Assembly (NCBI RefSeq): GCF_005871205.1
Contig: NZ_SWKM01000011.1
Location: 496,001-560,000, forward strand
Direction: 5' to 3'
DNA length: 64,000 nt
From: Marinobacter alexandrii
GTDB taxonomy: Bacteria > Pseudomonadota > Gammaproteobacteria > Pseudomonadales > Oleiphilaceae
A model generated the notes under the pieces. That model was not told the origin of the DNA, did no database searches, and saw only the letters and a program-made list of their open reading frames with translations. Every line of letters begins with the position of its first letter. Positions within the stretch are counted from its first letter, which is position 1. Position numbers and translations under genes: made by a program. Positions 7,835-16,739 of this stretch are shown here, one piece after another.

Positions 7835-8547
7835 CGTGCGGCTCCCTCCAGCGTCACCTGGTGATCGAAGTGTTGGGCCAGGGCGCGATCGTGACTGACA
7901 AACACCACAGAGGTGTTACGGGCTTCGGCCAGGGTCAGCAGGAGGTCGAGAAAGCGGTCCCGATTGTCACTGTCCAGTGCTGAGGTAGGCTCGTCGGCGA
8001 GAATCAGGTTTGGCCCGCCTATCAAGGCTCGGGCTGCCGCGATGCGTTGTTGCTGGCCGATACTGAGCTGAGTCACTTTGCGGCGCCAACAGTCCTTTGG
8101 AATGTCCAGGGCGGTGAGCAAACGGTGGGCTTCCTGGGCAGGTTCTGGGTCTGTGGCATCGCGTCTCTGGTTGGAGAGCCGGCACGGCAGTGTGACATTG
8201 GCCTCGGCCGTCAGGTAGGGCACCAGATTGAACTGCTGGAAAATAACGCCAATGTGATCGGCCCGGAAGCGATCCCTGGCGCCGGCACTCAGTTGATCAA
8301 GGCTGGCGCCAAGCATTCGGACACTGCCGGAGGCAGGTGTCAGCATGCCGGACAAGAGACTCAGGAGGGTGCTCTTACCACTGCCGCTGGCACCGCGCAA
8401 AAACAGGTGCTCACCGGTGGACAGATTCAGGTCCGGGAAGCTCAGTGTCGGTTGCCCGGGGCCCCAGCAGTAGGTGAGGCCGGTGGTCGCCAGCGCGCGA
8501 TCCGCGTCCACGGTGGGCTGAGGAGAGTAATTCTTGGTGCTGGCCAT
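7831..8547 (-). CDS. ABC transporter ATP-binding protein (putative zinc locus)
   Basis: The 238-residue ATPase energises the permease encoded just downstream. It has Walker A GASGSGKST, Q-loop GVIFQQFNLVPYL, signature LSIGQQQR, Walker B LILADEPTSALD and the switch histidine in VFVSHD, typical of the LolD/MacB subfamily. I start it at ATG 8547 (MASTKNYSPQP); a longer frame to 8616 would run into the divergent DUF3299 gene. The signature has isoleucine in place of the usual first glycine (LSIGQ), which is common in this subfamily. Confidence 0.85.
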   Translation of the reverse strand: MASTKNYSPQPTVDADRALATTGLTYCWGPGQPTLSFPDLNLSTGEHLFLRGASGSGKSTLLSLLSGMLTPASGSVRMLGASLDQLSAGARDRFRADHIGVIFQQFNLVPYLTAEANVTLPCRLSNQRRDATDPEPAQEAHRLLTALDIPKDCWRRKVTQLSIGQQQRIAAARALIGGPNLILADEPTSALDSDNRDRFLDLLLTLAEARNTSVVFVSHDRALAQHFDHQVTLEGAAR

Positions 8548-8618
8548 GTAGGTCGTCTTGTGTCCGGTGTATGATTGCGGAAATTCGGTTCCCCCGTCTT
8601 TCTGGAGAACGCTCACTG

Positions 8619-9140
8619 ATGTTTCGTTTCAATTCTCGCTCACTGGTTCGGGTCTTGCTTTCCGGCGCCCTTGTCGTTGCCCTGAGTCATTCGCTAAGTG
8701 TCCATGCCGAGCCTCGGGAAATCGACTGGCTGGAGCTGATGCCGGCCGAGGACCTGGCGCTGCTGGAAAATATGCCAGAAGTTCAGCACGAGGGCGATGG
8801 TGCGTCGCTGTTGCCTGATGAAATCATGACCGGGCGCGTAGTCCCGGAGATGAGTGACGTGTCAGCCCGTATTCCCGGTTTCGTAGTGCCACTGAAAACC
8901 ACTCAGGACATGCGCATCCTGGAATTCTTCCTGGTGCCCTACTATGGCGCCTGCATTCACGTGCCACCCCCACCGCCGAACCAGATTATCCACGTGAAGT
9001 ACCGTGAAGGCTTTACGCTGGAGGCCCTGTACGATCCGGTCTGGATTGAAGGCACGTTGGTCATCGAGCGTACCGAGAACGATCTTGGGACTTCCTCTTA
9101 CTCCATGGTCGCGGAAACCGTCGAGCCATACGAACAGTAG
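8619..9140 (+). CDS. DUF3299 periplasmic protein
   Basis: A 173-residue exported protein. The N-terminus has a signal peptide with likely cleavage after SLSVHA (about residue 28). The mature part shows the DUF3299 pattern: RIPGFVVPLKTT, FFLVPYYGACIHVPPPPPNQI (with a Cys-x-His pair) and WIEGTLVIER. In P. aeruginosa a DUF3299 protein belongs to a Zur-regulated zinc operon. Here the gene is transcribed away from the ABC genes and towards the DUF2796 gene, only six bases away at their 3' ends. The start ATG 8619 has TGGAGA upstream. Confidence 0.8.
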   Translation: MFRFNSRSLVRVLLSGALVVALSHSLSVHAEPREIDWLELMPAEDLALLENMPEVQHEGDGASLLPDEIMTGRVVPEMSDVSARIPGFVVPLKTTQDMRILEFFLVPYYGACIHVPPPPPNQIIHVKYREGFTLEALYDPVWIEGTLVIERTENDLGTSSYSMVAETVEPYEQ

Positions 9141-9146
9141 GCTCAG

Positions 9147-9704
9147 TCAGCGACCGAGCTGGAAGCTGGTTTCACCGCGCTCAAGGCGAAGTGAGCCTTG
9201 GCCGTCCGGTCCAGTCCAGGCTATCTCCAAATGCTCCAGGGCAGAGAATCGGCTGCCCATTGGGCTGGACAGCAGGCTTGCGGCGTCGAGATCGGGGCAG
9301 GTCAGGGTCTGGCTGATTTCGATGTCGGTGTGCGATTCGTGCTTACCCTTGTTTTCACTCTCGTGCTCACTCCCGTGGTGACTGTGGTCGCCGGCAAACG
9401 CATACCGGACCTCGCTCGCCTGAATAGTGCAATTCAGGCCCAGCGTGTTGATGAGGGGAGTTTCGTGTAGCCAGGCTATGGTTGTGTCGACTACCTGGTG
9501 CTCCTCTGAGGTGCGTGGTTCGTGCTCAAACCCGAGCAGATTGTAGGCCGGTGACAGCGCGTACAATTCAACAGTTTGGCCTGAAAGCGCCAGTTGCAGC
9601 TCGGCGTGGCCGTGTTGGTGTGCGGTCGGGTTTTCCGCCGATACGGCAATAGGGCTGGCTATCAACAGTGGCAGTAGCAGGGGCCGGAGTTTTGCAGCGT
9701 GCAT
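9147..9704 (-). CDS. DUF2796 (ZrgA-like) periplasmic zinc-binding protein
   Basis: A 185-residue exported protein with a signal peptide (cleavage near AVSA, residue 23). A HQHGHAELQ motif opens the mature chain. A histidine/acid-rich stretch follows at about residues 105-125 (DHSHHGSEHE, KHESHTD), a probable metal-binding loop. It fits DUF2796, the family of Vibrio ZrgA and P. aeruginosa PA4063, which are Zur-regulated zinc-acquisition proteins. AAGGACAA serves as the ribosome-binding site. A Zur-like palindrome lies 27 bases upstream, so repression at high zinc is expected. Confidence 0.85.
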   Translation of the reverse strand: MHAAKLRPLLLPLLIASPIAVSAENPTAHQHGHAELQLALSGQTVELYALSPAYNLLGFEHEPRTSEEHQVVDTTIAWLHETPLINTLGLNCTIQASEVRYAFAGDHSHHGSEHESENKGKHESHTDIEISQTLTCPDLDAASLLSSPMGSRFSALEHLEIAWTGPDGQGSLRLERGETSFQLGR

Positions 9705-9730
9705 CAGGTTGTCCTTGAGGTTGTATTGAT

Positions 9731-9742
9731 ATGTTATAACAT
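9731..9742. promoter_or_regulatory. Zur-box-like palindrome
   Basis: ATGTTATAACAT is a perfect 12-bp palindrome in an AT-rich setting, matching the core of gammaproteobacterial Zur sites. It stands between the DUF2796 gene (minus) and the UPF0149 gene (plus). The DUF2796 gene is the likely target because its family is Zur-controlled elsewhere. Confidence 0.7.
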
Positions 9743-9842
9743 TTTGTAGGCTTGTTCTGGCAATGGCAATGGAAAAGTGTCTTGGATGCGCCTGAATGCT
9801 AGGATAGAGACTTCATTCAACAACACAGGAATGGCACGGTTC

Positions 9843-10442
9843 ATGTCCGAAACCGACACCTCCGGTGCTGCCCGCGCCGCTGAATTCGAGCGCTGGGCCA
9901 ACGTTTTTACCGCTCACAAGGCGTTCAGTCATCCGTCCGAGCTGCACGGAGTGCTCTGTGGTCGGCTGGCGGCCGGCTCACGCATTGACGAGCCGGAATG
10001 GCTGAATATGGTGTGTGAGCACATGGGGCTGCCTGAAAACGCGGCCGATGATTCCGAAGATCTGGCGCCGTTCATGAATAAGGCGTATGACCAGACGCTG
10101 TCGCACTTGAAATCGACCGACATGAGTTTCCATCCTTTGCTGCCGGACGATGATTACGCTATCGAGCAGCGTCTGGAGGCCCTGGTGGCCTGGGTTCGTG
10201 GTTTCCTTGAGGGCATGGCACTGACTGCCGGTGAAGCCCTCGGCCAGGCACCAGATGAAATTCGTGAACTGATCGAAGACATGGTCGCGATCAGTCAGCT
10301 CGAGGATGACGAAGAGGCCAGCGACGAGAGCGAGCAACAGCTGCTGGAAATTACCGAATACATCCGGCTGGGGGCGCTGGCGGTCTTTACCGAGTTCAAC
10401 GAACCAGAGCGGCCGGCTTCGCCATCGCCGACCCTGCACTAA
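9843..10442 (+). CDS. UPF0149 family protein (YgfB/YecA-like)
   Basis: A 199-residue acidic cytoplasmic protein. It has the UPF0149 helical fold signatures: HPSELHGVLCGRLAAG near the N-terminus, LVAWVRGFLEGMAL in the middle, and a conserved C-terminal ITEYIRLGALAVFTEF. Its molecular role is not established here. It precedes pepP-ubiH-ubiI exactly as ygfB does in E. coli, with 26 bases to pepP, so the four probably form one operon. The start is uncertain between ATG 9831 and ATG 9843; I chose the latter for its spacing to AGGA. Confidence 0.85.
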   Translation: MSETDTSGAARAAEFERWANVFTAHKAFSHPSELHGVLCGRLAAGSRIDEPEWLNMVCEHMGLPENAADDSEDLAPFMNKAYDQTLSHLKSTDMSFHPLLPDDDYAIEQRLEALVAWVRGFLEGMALTAGEALGQAPDEIRELIEDMVAISQLEDDEEASDESEQQLLEITEYIRLGALAVFTEFNEPERPASPSPTLH

Positions 10443-10468
10443 GCAGATCAATCATTGCGGGAGAGTTT

Positions 10469-11788
10469 ATGCCGTCCCTGATACCCGTTAAGGAATTTGC
10501 CGAGCGCCGTCGCAAGCTGATGGAGCGCATGGCTCCTGACAGTATTGCGATCATTCCTGCAGCCCCGGAGCGAGTGCGCAATCGCGACGTGCTGCACCCG
10601 TTCCGCCAGGACAGTGATTTCCAATACCTGACCGGTTTTGGCGAGCCCGAGGCCGTACTGGCGCTAATTCCGGGGCGGGAGCATGGCGAGTCGGTACTGT
10701 TCTGTAAGGAACGCAATCCCGAGAAAGAACTGTGGGATGGCTTCCTGGTAGGGCCGGAAGGCGCTATCGAGCGCTATGGTCTGGACGACGCGTTCCCGAT
10801 TTCCGACATCGACGACATCCTGCCGGGGATGATCGAAGGCCGCAGCCGGGTCTACTACCCGCTGGGTAAAGACCAGCACTTTGACGGAAAAGTGATGGAG
10901 TGGGTCAAGACTATTCGCAGCAAGGTCCGCACCGGCGCCCACCCGCCGGGCGAATTCGTGTCCCTGGAGCATTTCCTGCACGACCTGCGGCTGTTCAAGA
11001 GCGCCAACGAAATCAAGGTGATGGCCAAGGCGGCCGAGATCAGTGCGGAAGCGCACTGCCGCGCCATGAAGCGCGCACGCCGAGGCGGCAATGAGTACAA
11101 CCTGGAAGCAGAGCTGATCCACACCTTCATGGATCACGGCGCCCGCTCCACGGCTTACCCGTCCATCGTCGGTGGCGGCGCCAACGGCTGTATCTTGCAT
11201 TACATTGAAAACAGTGCGCCGCTGCATGACGGCGACCTGGTATTGATCGATGCTGGCTGCGAGTATGACTGCTACGCCTCGGACATTACCCGTACCTTCC
11301 CGGTCAGCGGTACCTTTAGTCCGGAGCAGCGTGCTCTGTACGAGGTAGTGTTGTCAGCCCAGTACGCAGCCATTGATGCGGTGCGTCCGGGTAACCACTG
11401 GAACCATCCCCACGAAGCCGCCCTGCGGGTGCTGACCCAGGGGCTGATTGATCTCGGCCTGTTGTCAGGAACCGTGGATGACGCCATTGCGGCGGAGGCC
11501 TACAAACCCTTCTTCATGCATCGCACCGGACACTGGCTCGGGCTGGATGTGCACGACGTGGGTGACTACAAAGTTGGTGATGCCTGGCGTCTGCTGGAGC
11601 CGGGCATGGCATTGACGGTGGAACCGGGGCTGTACATTGCACCGGACAACACCAGCGTCGACGAAAAATGGCGCGGTATCGGCATCCGCATCGAAGATGA
11701 TGTAGTGGTCACCAAAGAAGGCTGCCGGGTGCTGACCGACGGCGTCCCCAAGACCATCCCTGACATTGAAGCCCTGATGGCAGACTAA
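10469..11788 (+). CDS. pepP: Xaa-Pro aminopeptidase
   Basis: Removes N-terminal residues preceding proline; cytoplasmic, dinuclear manganese enzyme. The product has 439 residues (E. coli PepP 441). The N-terminal creatinase-like domain begins PVKEFAERRRKLMERM. The C-terminal pita-bread domain supplies the metal ligands in LIDAGCEYDCYASDITRTFP (two Asp), MHRTGHWLGLDVHD (His), LTVEPGLYI (Glu) and GIRIEDDV (Glu). GGGAGAG precedes the ATG. It stands in the conserved block with the ubiquinone hydroxylase genes; the next start is only four bases beyond its stop. Confidence 0.95.
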   Translation: MPSLIPVKEFAERRRKLMERMAPDSIAIIPAAPERVRNRDVLHPFRQDSDFQYLTGFGEPEAVLALIPGREHGESVLFCKERNPEKELWDGFLVGPEGAIERYGLDDAFPISDIDDILPGMIEGRSRVYYPLGKDQHFDGKVMEWVKTIRSKVRTGAHPPGEFVSLEHFLHDLRLFKSANEIKVMAKAAEISAEAHCRAMKRARRGGNEYNLEAELIHTFMDHGARSTAYPSIVGGGANGCILHYIENSAPLHDGDLVLIDAGCEYDCYASDITRTFPVSGTFSPEQRALYEVVLSAQYAAIDAVRPGNHWNHPHEAALRVLTQGLIDLGLLSGTVDDAIAAEAYKPFFMHRTGHWLGLDVHDVGDYKVGDAWRLLEPGMALTVEPGLYIAPDNTSVDEKWRGIGIRIEDDVVVTKEGCRVLTDGVPKTIPDIEALMAD

Positions 11789-11792
11789 GCCT

Positions 11793-13073
11793 GTGAGCCA
11801 ATTCGACACCGATCTGATTATTGCCGGCGGCGGCCTGGCCGGGGCGACCCTGGCCCTGGCCTTGGCCCGCGGGGTGCCCAGCCTGCGGGTGACAGTGGTT
11901 GAAGCCTTCCCGCTGTCGGCCGACGCGCTGCCGGAAGACTACCAACCCAGTTACGATGCCCGCTCCACCGCCCTGGCTTGGGGCTCGCGGCTGATTTTCG
12001 AGGAGTTGGGGCTGTGGGGGCGGTTGTCCGAACACGCCACGCCGATTCGGCGCATTCACGTGTCAGACCGGGGCCGCTTTGGTGCCACCCGCCTGAATGC
12101 CGACGACCATCAGCAGGACGCCCTGGGGTACGTGGCGGATAACCGCTGGATGGGGCTGTGCCTGATGCGGGAGTTGCTCGACACCAACGTGCAATGGCAG
12201 GCACCGACGGAGGTGGTCGACATGGCCCCCAAGGCCGGCGGTGTGGACGTCGCCCTGAAAACCGGTGACGACAGCCACCGTATGACTGCCCAGTGCCTGG
12301 TAGTCGCAGATGGCGGCCGGTCCGGCTTGCGGGAGCGACTCGGATTTCAGGTGCGCCATCGCAGTTACGGCCAGAACGCCCTTATTGCGAACGTGTCCAC
12401 CAGCGAAAGTCATCAGTTTAGCGCCTTCGAACGCTTCACCGATGCCGGTCCGATGGCGCTGCTGCCCCATGGTGGGGCCAACCGGGCCGGCCAACAGTCG
12501 GCGCTGGTCTGGACGCTAACCGATGAGATGCTGGAAGACGTGCTTGCACTGCCCGACGTCGATAAATGCCAGCGGCTGCAGGAGCGCTTTGGCTGGCGTC
12601 TGGGTCGATTCACTCGCATTGGTGAGTGCAGCCACTACCCGCTAAAGCTGTCTACTGTGGATGAGCCGGTGCGGCCCGGCGTCGCGCTGGTCGGTAACGC
12701 TGCCCACGCCCTGCACCCGGTGGCCGGGCAAGGCTTTAACCTGGCGCTGCGAGGCTTGATGACGCTGGTGGAGCAATTCCGACTGGCAGTGGAGCGGAGC
12801 CAGTCTCTGGGTGACCTGCAGGTTCTGAATCGCTACCAGCAACTGCACCGCCAAGACTGGCAGCAGACCGCCCAATTCTCCGACTCGCTGATCCGTCTGT
12901 TTGGTCCCTCCCTGACACCGCTTGCTGTGGCTCGCGATGCCGGACTGGTGGGGCTGGATCTGGTGCCTGGGGCGAAACGCTGGTTCGCGCGCAAGGCCAT
13001 GGGCTTGGGCGGTCGTCGGGCAGTTATCCACAAACCGAAGACCGGTACCGGAGAGCCCGCAAGCCATGACTGA
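11793..13073 (+). CDS. ubiH: 2-octaprenyl-6-methoxyphenol hydroxylase
   Basis: FAD-dependent monooxygenase of ubiquinone biosynthesis (C1 hydroxylation). The 426-residue product has the Rossmann motif IIAGGGLAGATLALAL, the central DG motif (VVADGGRSGLRERLG) and the C-terminal FAD-ribityl motif GNAAHALHPVAGQGFNL. The start is GTG (GTGAGCCAATTC). The assignment to UbiH rather than another Ubi hydroxylase rests on its position directly after pepP, as in E. coli. The last eight bases overlap ubiI. Confidence 0.9.
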   Translation: MSQFDTDLIIAGGGLAGATLALALARGVPSLRVTVVEAFPLSADALPEDYQPSYDARSTALAWGSRLIFEELGLWGRLSEHATPIRRIHVSDRGRFGATRLNADDHQQDALGYVADNRWMGLCLMRELLDTNVQWQAPTEVVDMAPKAGGVDVALKTGDDSHRMTAQCLVVADGGRSGLRERLGFQVRHRSYGQNALIANVSTSESHQFSAFERFTDAGPMALLPHGGANRAGQQSALVWTLTDEMLEDVLALPDVDKCQRLQERFGWRLGRFTRIGECSHYPLKLSTVDEPVRPGVALVGNAAHALHPVAGQGFNLALRGLMTLVEQFRLAVERSQSLGDLQVLNRYQQLHRQDWQQTAQFSDSLIRLFGPSLTPLAVARDAGLVGLDLVPGAKRWFARKAMGLGGRRAVIHKPKTGTGEPASHD

Positions 13074-14289
13074 ATTCCGTGCCTTTGACATCCTGGTGGT
13101 CGGTGGCGGCATGACCGGTTCGGCCCTGGCCCTTGGCCTGTCACGCCAGGGCTGGCAAGTGGGATTGGTCGAGGGTAGTGAACGGGCGATGCTGCTGCAA
13201 CAATCCGAGCCCGTCGACGGCGTGGCCGAGTTTGAGCCTCGAGTCAGTGCCATTTCCCGGGCCAGTCAGCAGTTGCTGGAGAGCCTGGGAGTTTGGCCGG
13301 CCGTGGTATCGGGGCGCCATTGCCCTTACCAGAAAATGACCGTGTGGGATGGCGATGGCACCGGACGCATTCATTTCGATGCCGCCGATCTGCAGGCCCG
13401 GGACCTGGGTACGATTGTCGAGAACCGTGGCCTGGTGCGGGCGCTGTTCCAGGCCCTGGAAGACAGCAGCGTAGAGTTGATTGATGGCGTGAAGGTGACC
13501 GGTTGGTGGCAGGATGGCAACCAGCGTGGCATCGAACTGGCGGATGGCCAGCGATTGGGCGCCCGGTTGGTGGTGGCGGCCGACGGCGCCAACTCCCGGT
13601 TGCGTCAGTGGGTCGGACTACCGGTACGGGAATGGGATTACGACCAGCAGGCCATCGTCTGCACCGTGCGCACCGCCCAGAGTCACCGCTTTACCGCCTG
13701 GCAGCGATTCTCGCCCACCGGTCCGCTGGCGTTCCTGCCCTTGCGGCCGGAATCGGGCGACGAGCATTTCTGTTCCATCGTCTGGTCCCAGGATACCGAC
13801 GAGGCCAGACGACTAATGGCCCTGGACGACAACAGCTTCGCTGCCGAGCTGGAACTTGCCATTGAGCGGGAGCTGGGGGCGGTGCAGGCCGTTTCGCGCC
13901 GTTACGCCTTCCCGCTGCGCCAGCGCCATGCCAAGGATTACATCGCGACTGGATTTGCCCTGGTAGGCGATGCCGCCCACACCATTCACCCGCTGGCGGG
14001 TCAGGGTGCCAATCTGGGTTTTGCCGATGTCCGGGCCCTGCTGGACGAGCTGTCCCGGGCCCAGCGCGCGGGCCTCAGTCCGGCGGAGGAGCTGGTGCTG
14101 GCGCGGTACCAGCGTCGCCGCAAGGCTGAAAACCTGGCGATGATGGCGGCCATGGAAGGGTTCAAGCAGTTGTTTGCCCGTGATGAGTTACCGCTGAGAT
14201 GGTTGAGAAATACCGGCATGCGCTGGCTCGACGGTCTTGGCCCGATCAAGCACCGGATAGCCGCCGAAGCCATGGGCCTGACGCGCTGA
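13066..14289 (+). CDS. ubiI: 2-octaprenylphenol hydroxylase (UbiI/VisC)
   Basis: The second FAD-dependent hydroxylase of the ubiquinone pathway, presumably acting at C5. I start the 407-residue product at ATG 13066 (MTEFRAFDILVVGGGMTG), inside the end of ubiH, since upstream residues do not resemble the family. It has the dinucleotide-binding motif VVGGGMTGSALALGL, VVAADGANSRLRQWVG, and GDAAHTIHPLAGQGANLGF. The order pepP-ubiH-visC favours UbiI; UbiF is the alternative, and in some bacteria one enzyme covers both steps. Confidence 0.85.
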   Translation: MTEFRAFDILVVGGGMTGSALALGLSRQGWQVGLVEGSERAMLLQQSEPVDGVAEFEPRVSAISRASQQLLESLGVWPAVVSGRHCPYQKMTVWDGDGTGRIHFDAADLQARDLGTIVENRGLVRALFQALEDSSVELIDGVKVTGWWQDGNQRGIELADGQRLGARLVVAADGANSRLRQWVGLPVREWDYDQQAIVCTVRTAQSHRFTAWQRFSPTGPLAFLPLRPESGDEHFCSIVWSQDTDEARRLMALDDNSFAAELELAIERELGAVQAVSRRYAFPLRQRHAKDYIATGFALVGDAAHTIHPLAGQGANLGFADVRALLDELSRAQRAGLSPAEELVLARYQRRRKAENLAMMAAMEGFKQLFARDELPLRWLRNTGMRWLDGLGPIKHRIAAEAMGLTR

Positions 14290-14327
14290 CACCCGTTCTC
14301 CCATTCACCCCTTAAGGATATCCAACT

Positions 14328-15242
14328 ATGGCAGGAAGCAGCCTTCTCGCCCTTCTCGATGACATCGCCACCATCCTGGACGATGTCTCCCTGATGACCA
14401 AAACCGCCACCAAGAAAACCGCGGGTGTATTGGGCGACGATCTCGCGCTCAACGCCCAGCAGGTCACCGGTGTGAAGCCCGCGCGCGAGCTTCCGGTGGT
14501 GTGGGCGGTGGCCAAAGGCTCGATGCTGAACAAGGTGATCCTGGTGCCAGCCGCGCTGGCCATCAGCTTTTTCGTACCCTGGCTGGTCATCCCATTGCTG
14601 ATGCTGGGCGGTGCGTTTCTGTGTTTTGAAGGTTTTGAAAAGCTGGCGCACAAGTTTTTGCATCGGCAGGAGGCCGAAGCCCACAAGAAAGAATTGCACG
14701 AAGCCCTGAAAAATCCGGGCGTGGACATGAAGGAGTTGGAGCGGGACAAGATCAAAGGTGCCATCCGAACCGATTTCATCCTGTCGGCCGAAATCATCGC
14801 GATTACCCTGGGCACGGTGACCGGCGAGAGTATCGGCATGCAGTTTCTGGTGCTGGCGGTGGTGGCGATTATGATCACGGTCGTGGTGTACGGCCTGGTC
14901 GCCGGCATCGTGAAGCTCGACGACGGCGGGCTCTACCTGAGCCAGCAGGACAATGAGGCCGTGCAGAAAGTGGGGCGGGGCATTCTCTGGCTGGCACCTT
15001 ACATGATGAAGACCCTGTCGATCGTGGGCACCATTGCCATGTTCCTGGTTGGCGGTGGCATTCTGACCCATGGTCTGCCGCCGGTATACGACGCCATCCA
15101 CCACGTTGCCCAAGGCCTTGGTGGTGTGCCCGAGGTCATCCTACCGACCCTGGCTGACGGTGTGTTTGGCGTGATTGCCGGAGCCGTGCTGGTGGGGGTG
15201 ATTACCCCGCTACAGAAGCTTTGGGCGGCGCGTTCAGCCTGA
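14328..15242 (+). CDS. DUF808 family inner-membrane protein (YedI-like)
   Basis: A 304-residue protein beginning MAGSSLLALLDDIATILDDV, the family hallmark. Several hydrophobic helices follow (about residues 75-105, 150-190, 225-245, 275-298), including FFVPWLVIPLLMLGGAFLCFEG and GESIGMQFLVLAVVAIMITV. The function is unknown. It is 38 bases downstream of ubiI and on the same strand, so it may be read from the same transcript, but no functional link is evident. Confidence 0.85.
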   Translation: MAGSSLLALLDDIATILDDVSLMTKTATKKTAGVLGDDLALNAQQVTGVKPARELPVVWAVAKGSMLNKVILVPAALAISFFVPWLVIPLLMLGGAFLCFEGFEKLAHKFLHRQEAEAHKKELHEALKNPGVDMKELERDKIKGAIRTDFILSAEIIAITLGTVTGESIGMQFLVLAVVAIMITVVVYGLVAGIVKLDDGGLYLSQQDNEAVQKVGRGILWLAPYMMKTLSIVGTIAMFLVGGGILTHGLPPVYDAIHHVAQGLGGVPEVILPTLADGVFGVIAGAVLVGVITPLQKLWAARSA

Positions 15243-15243
15243 G

Positions 15244-15963
15244 TTAGCCGCAGGCATCGAACAGACGGCTGACCAGAACCGGTACGGCCGTCTCCACCCG
15301 CAGAATGCGTGGCCCCAGGTGCACGGGGGCACAGCCGGCTTCCTCGAGTTTACCCACCTCGTAAGGCGTAAAGCCGCCTTCCGGCCCAATGCACAGCGCG
15401 GTGGGCTGGTCCAGATGGGTGGGGCAGGGTCGATCTGTGCCCGGGTGGGCTACCAGGGCGTGTTTGTCGGCCAGCAGTGCCGGTAGCTCATCTTCCACGA
15501 AGGGTTTGAACAGCTTGCGAATGTGCACCTGGGGCATCACCGTGTCTCGCGCCTGTTCCAGGCCCAGCGTCAGGTTCTCGCGCAGGTTGTCATCGGACAG
15601 CCACGGCGTCTGCCAGAAGCTTTTTTCCACTTTATAGCTGTTGATCAGCCAGAGGTCCTTCACCCCCAGCGTCGCACAGGTTTGCAGCACCCGGCGAAAC
15701 ATCTTGGGGCGGGGCATGGCGAGCACCAGGGTCAGCGGCAGCGCGGGCGGTGGTGCCTGATCAAACGATACCTGCAATTCCGCTTCGGTTTCGGTTAGCC
15801 GCAGCACTTCACCGGTGCCAATGTCGCCATTGACCCGGCCGACCGGAATGCAGTCACCGGTCTCAACCCGGATTACTGAGTGTAGATGCTGTAGCCGGCG
15901 CCCGGTCAGCCTGACCCGATCGTCCGCGGTGAAATCCTCGTCAAACAGCAGTGCCAGGTTCAT
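15244..15963 (-). CDS. rsmE: 16S rRNA (uracil1498-N3)-methyltransferase
   Basis: Methylates U1498 of 16S rRNA in the assembled 30S subunit using SAM. The 239-residue SPOUT enzyme has the C-terminal trefoil-knot signature CIGPEGGFTPYEVGKLEEAG and LGPRILRVETA, and an N-terminal PUA-like domain (RVRLTGRRLQHLHSVIRVETGD). It overlaps tatC by four bases and is the last gene of the minus-strand array that starts at ubiE. It is convergent with the DUF808 gene, with one base between. Confidence 0.93.
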   Translation of the reverse strand: MNLALLFDEDFTADDRVRLTGRRLQHLHSVIRVETGDCIPVGRVNGDIGTGEVLRLTETEAELQVSFDQAPPPALPLTLVLAMPRPKMFRRVLQTCATLGVKDLWLINSYKVEKSFWQTPWLSDDNLRENLTLGLEQARDTVMPQVHIRKLFKPFVEDELPALLADKHALVAHPGTDRPCPTHLDQPTALCIGPEGGFTPYEVGKLEEAGCAPVHLGPRILRVETAVPVLVSRLFDACG

Positions 15964-16739
15964 TCGCCGGCGGACTCGTCGGTCTCAGCGACTTCCCGCT
16001 TCGCCAGTCGGCCGAAGATGATGCCCACCTCAAACAGGATCCACATGGGCACGGCCAGCAGCGTTTGGGAAATGATGTCCGGCGGGGTCAGCAGCATGCC
16101 GATGATGAAGCACGCCACTACCACGTAGGGGCGTTTGGCAGCCAGATCGGCCGGTGTCGTCGCGCCGGTGAGAATCAGCAGTACCGTGGCGATGGGGATT
16201 TCAAAGGCGACCCCAAAGGCGAAGAACATCTTCAGGACAAAATTCAGGTAACTGCTGATGTCCGGCAGCTCAACAATGCCTTCCGGCCCAATGGCGGTGA
16301 AAAAGCCAAATACCAGCGGAAACACCACGTAGTAGGCGAAGGCAGCGCCGGCGTAGAACAGCAGCACCGAGGTAAACAGCAGGGGAAACGCCAGCCGTTT
16401 CTCGTGGGAGTACAGGCCCGGCGCGACGAAACTCCAGAGCTGGTACAGGATGATGGGAATGGCAGCAAAGACCGCCAGGACCAGGGCCAGCTTCAGGGGC
16501 GCAAAAAACGGGGAGGTCACGTCGGTGGCGATCATGGTCTGCCCGATCGGCAACAGCGATCGGATCGGTTCCGAGAGCCACAGGTACAGGTCGTTGGCAA
16601 ACGGGTAGATAGCAGCAAAGCAGATCACCACTGCCAGTACCATTTTCAGCAGGCGGTTACGCAGCTCCAGCAAATGCTCGATCAGGGGCATTTCCTGGTG
16701 TTCGGGGGAAGCAGGGTTGCCGTCTGGCTGGGAAGTCAT
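15960..16739 (-). CDS. tatC: Sec-independent translocase subunit TatC
   Basis: The polytopic receptor of the twin-arginine translocase that exports folded proteins. The 259-residue product has six membrane helices, the N-terminal MPLIEHLLELRNRLLK signal-recognition segment and the conserved FAFGVAFEIPIATVLL loop/helix. It overlaps tatB by four bases and rsmE by four bases. Overlap and order point to one tatABC transcription unit. Confidence 0.96.
   Translation of the reverse strand: MTSQPDGNPASPEHQEMPLIEHLLELRNRLLKMVLAVVICFAAIYPFANDLYLWLSEPIRSLLPIGQTMIATDVTSPFFAPLKLALVLAVFAAIPIILYQLWSFVAPGLYSHEKRLAFPLLFTSVLLFYAGAAFAYYVVFPLVFGFFTAIGPEGIVELPDISSYLNFVLKMFFAFGVAFEIPIATVLLILTGATTPADLAAKRPYVVVACFIIGMLLTPPDIISQTLLAVPMWILFEVGIIFGRLAKREVAETDESAGE

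Noticed and set aside
12922..13065. An upstream extension of ubiI
   Set aside because: The translated residues overlap the ubiH coding region in another frame and do not resemble the FAD-binding N-terminus, which begins at 13066.
14001..15113. A 370-codon minus-strand frame over ubiI and the DUF808 gene
   Set aside because: Histidine/glutamine-rich translation without family resemblance, antisense to two supported genes.
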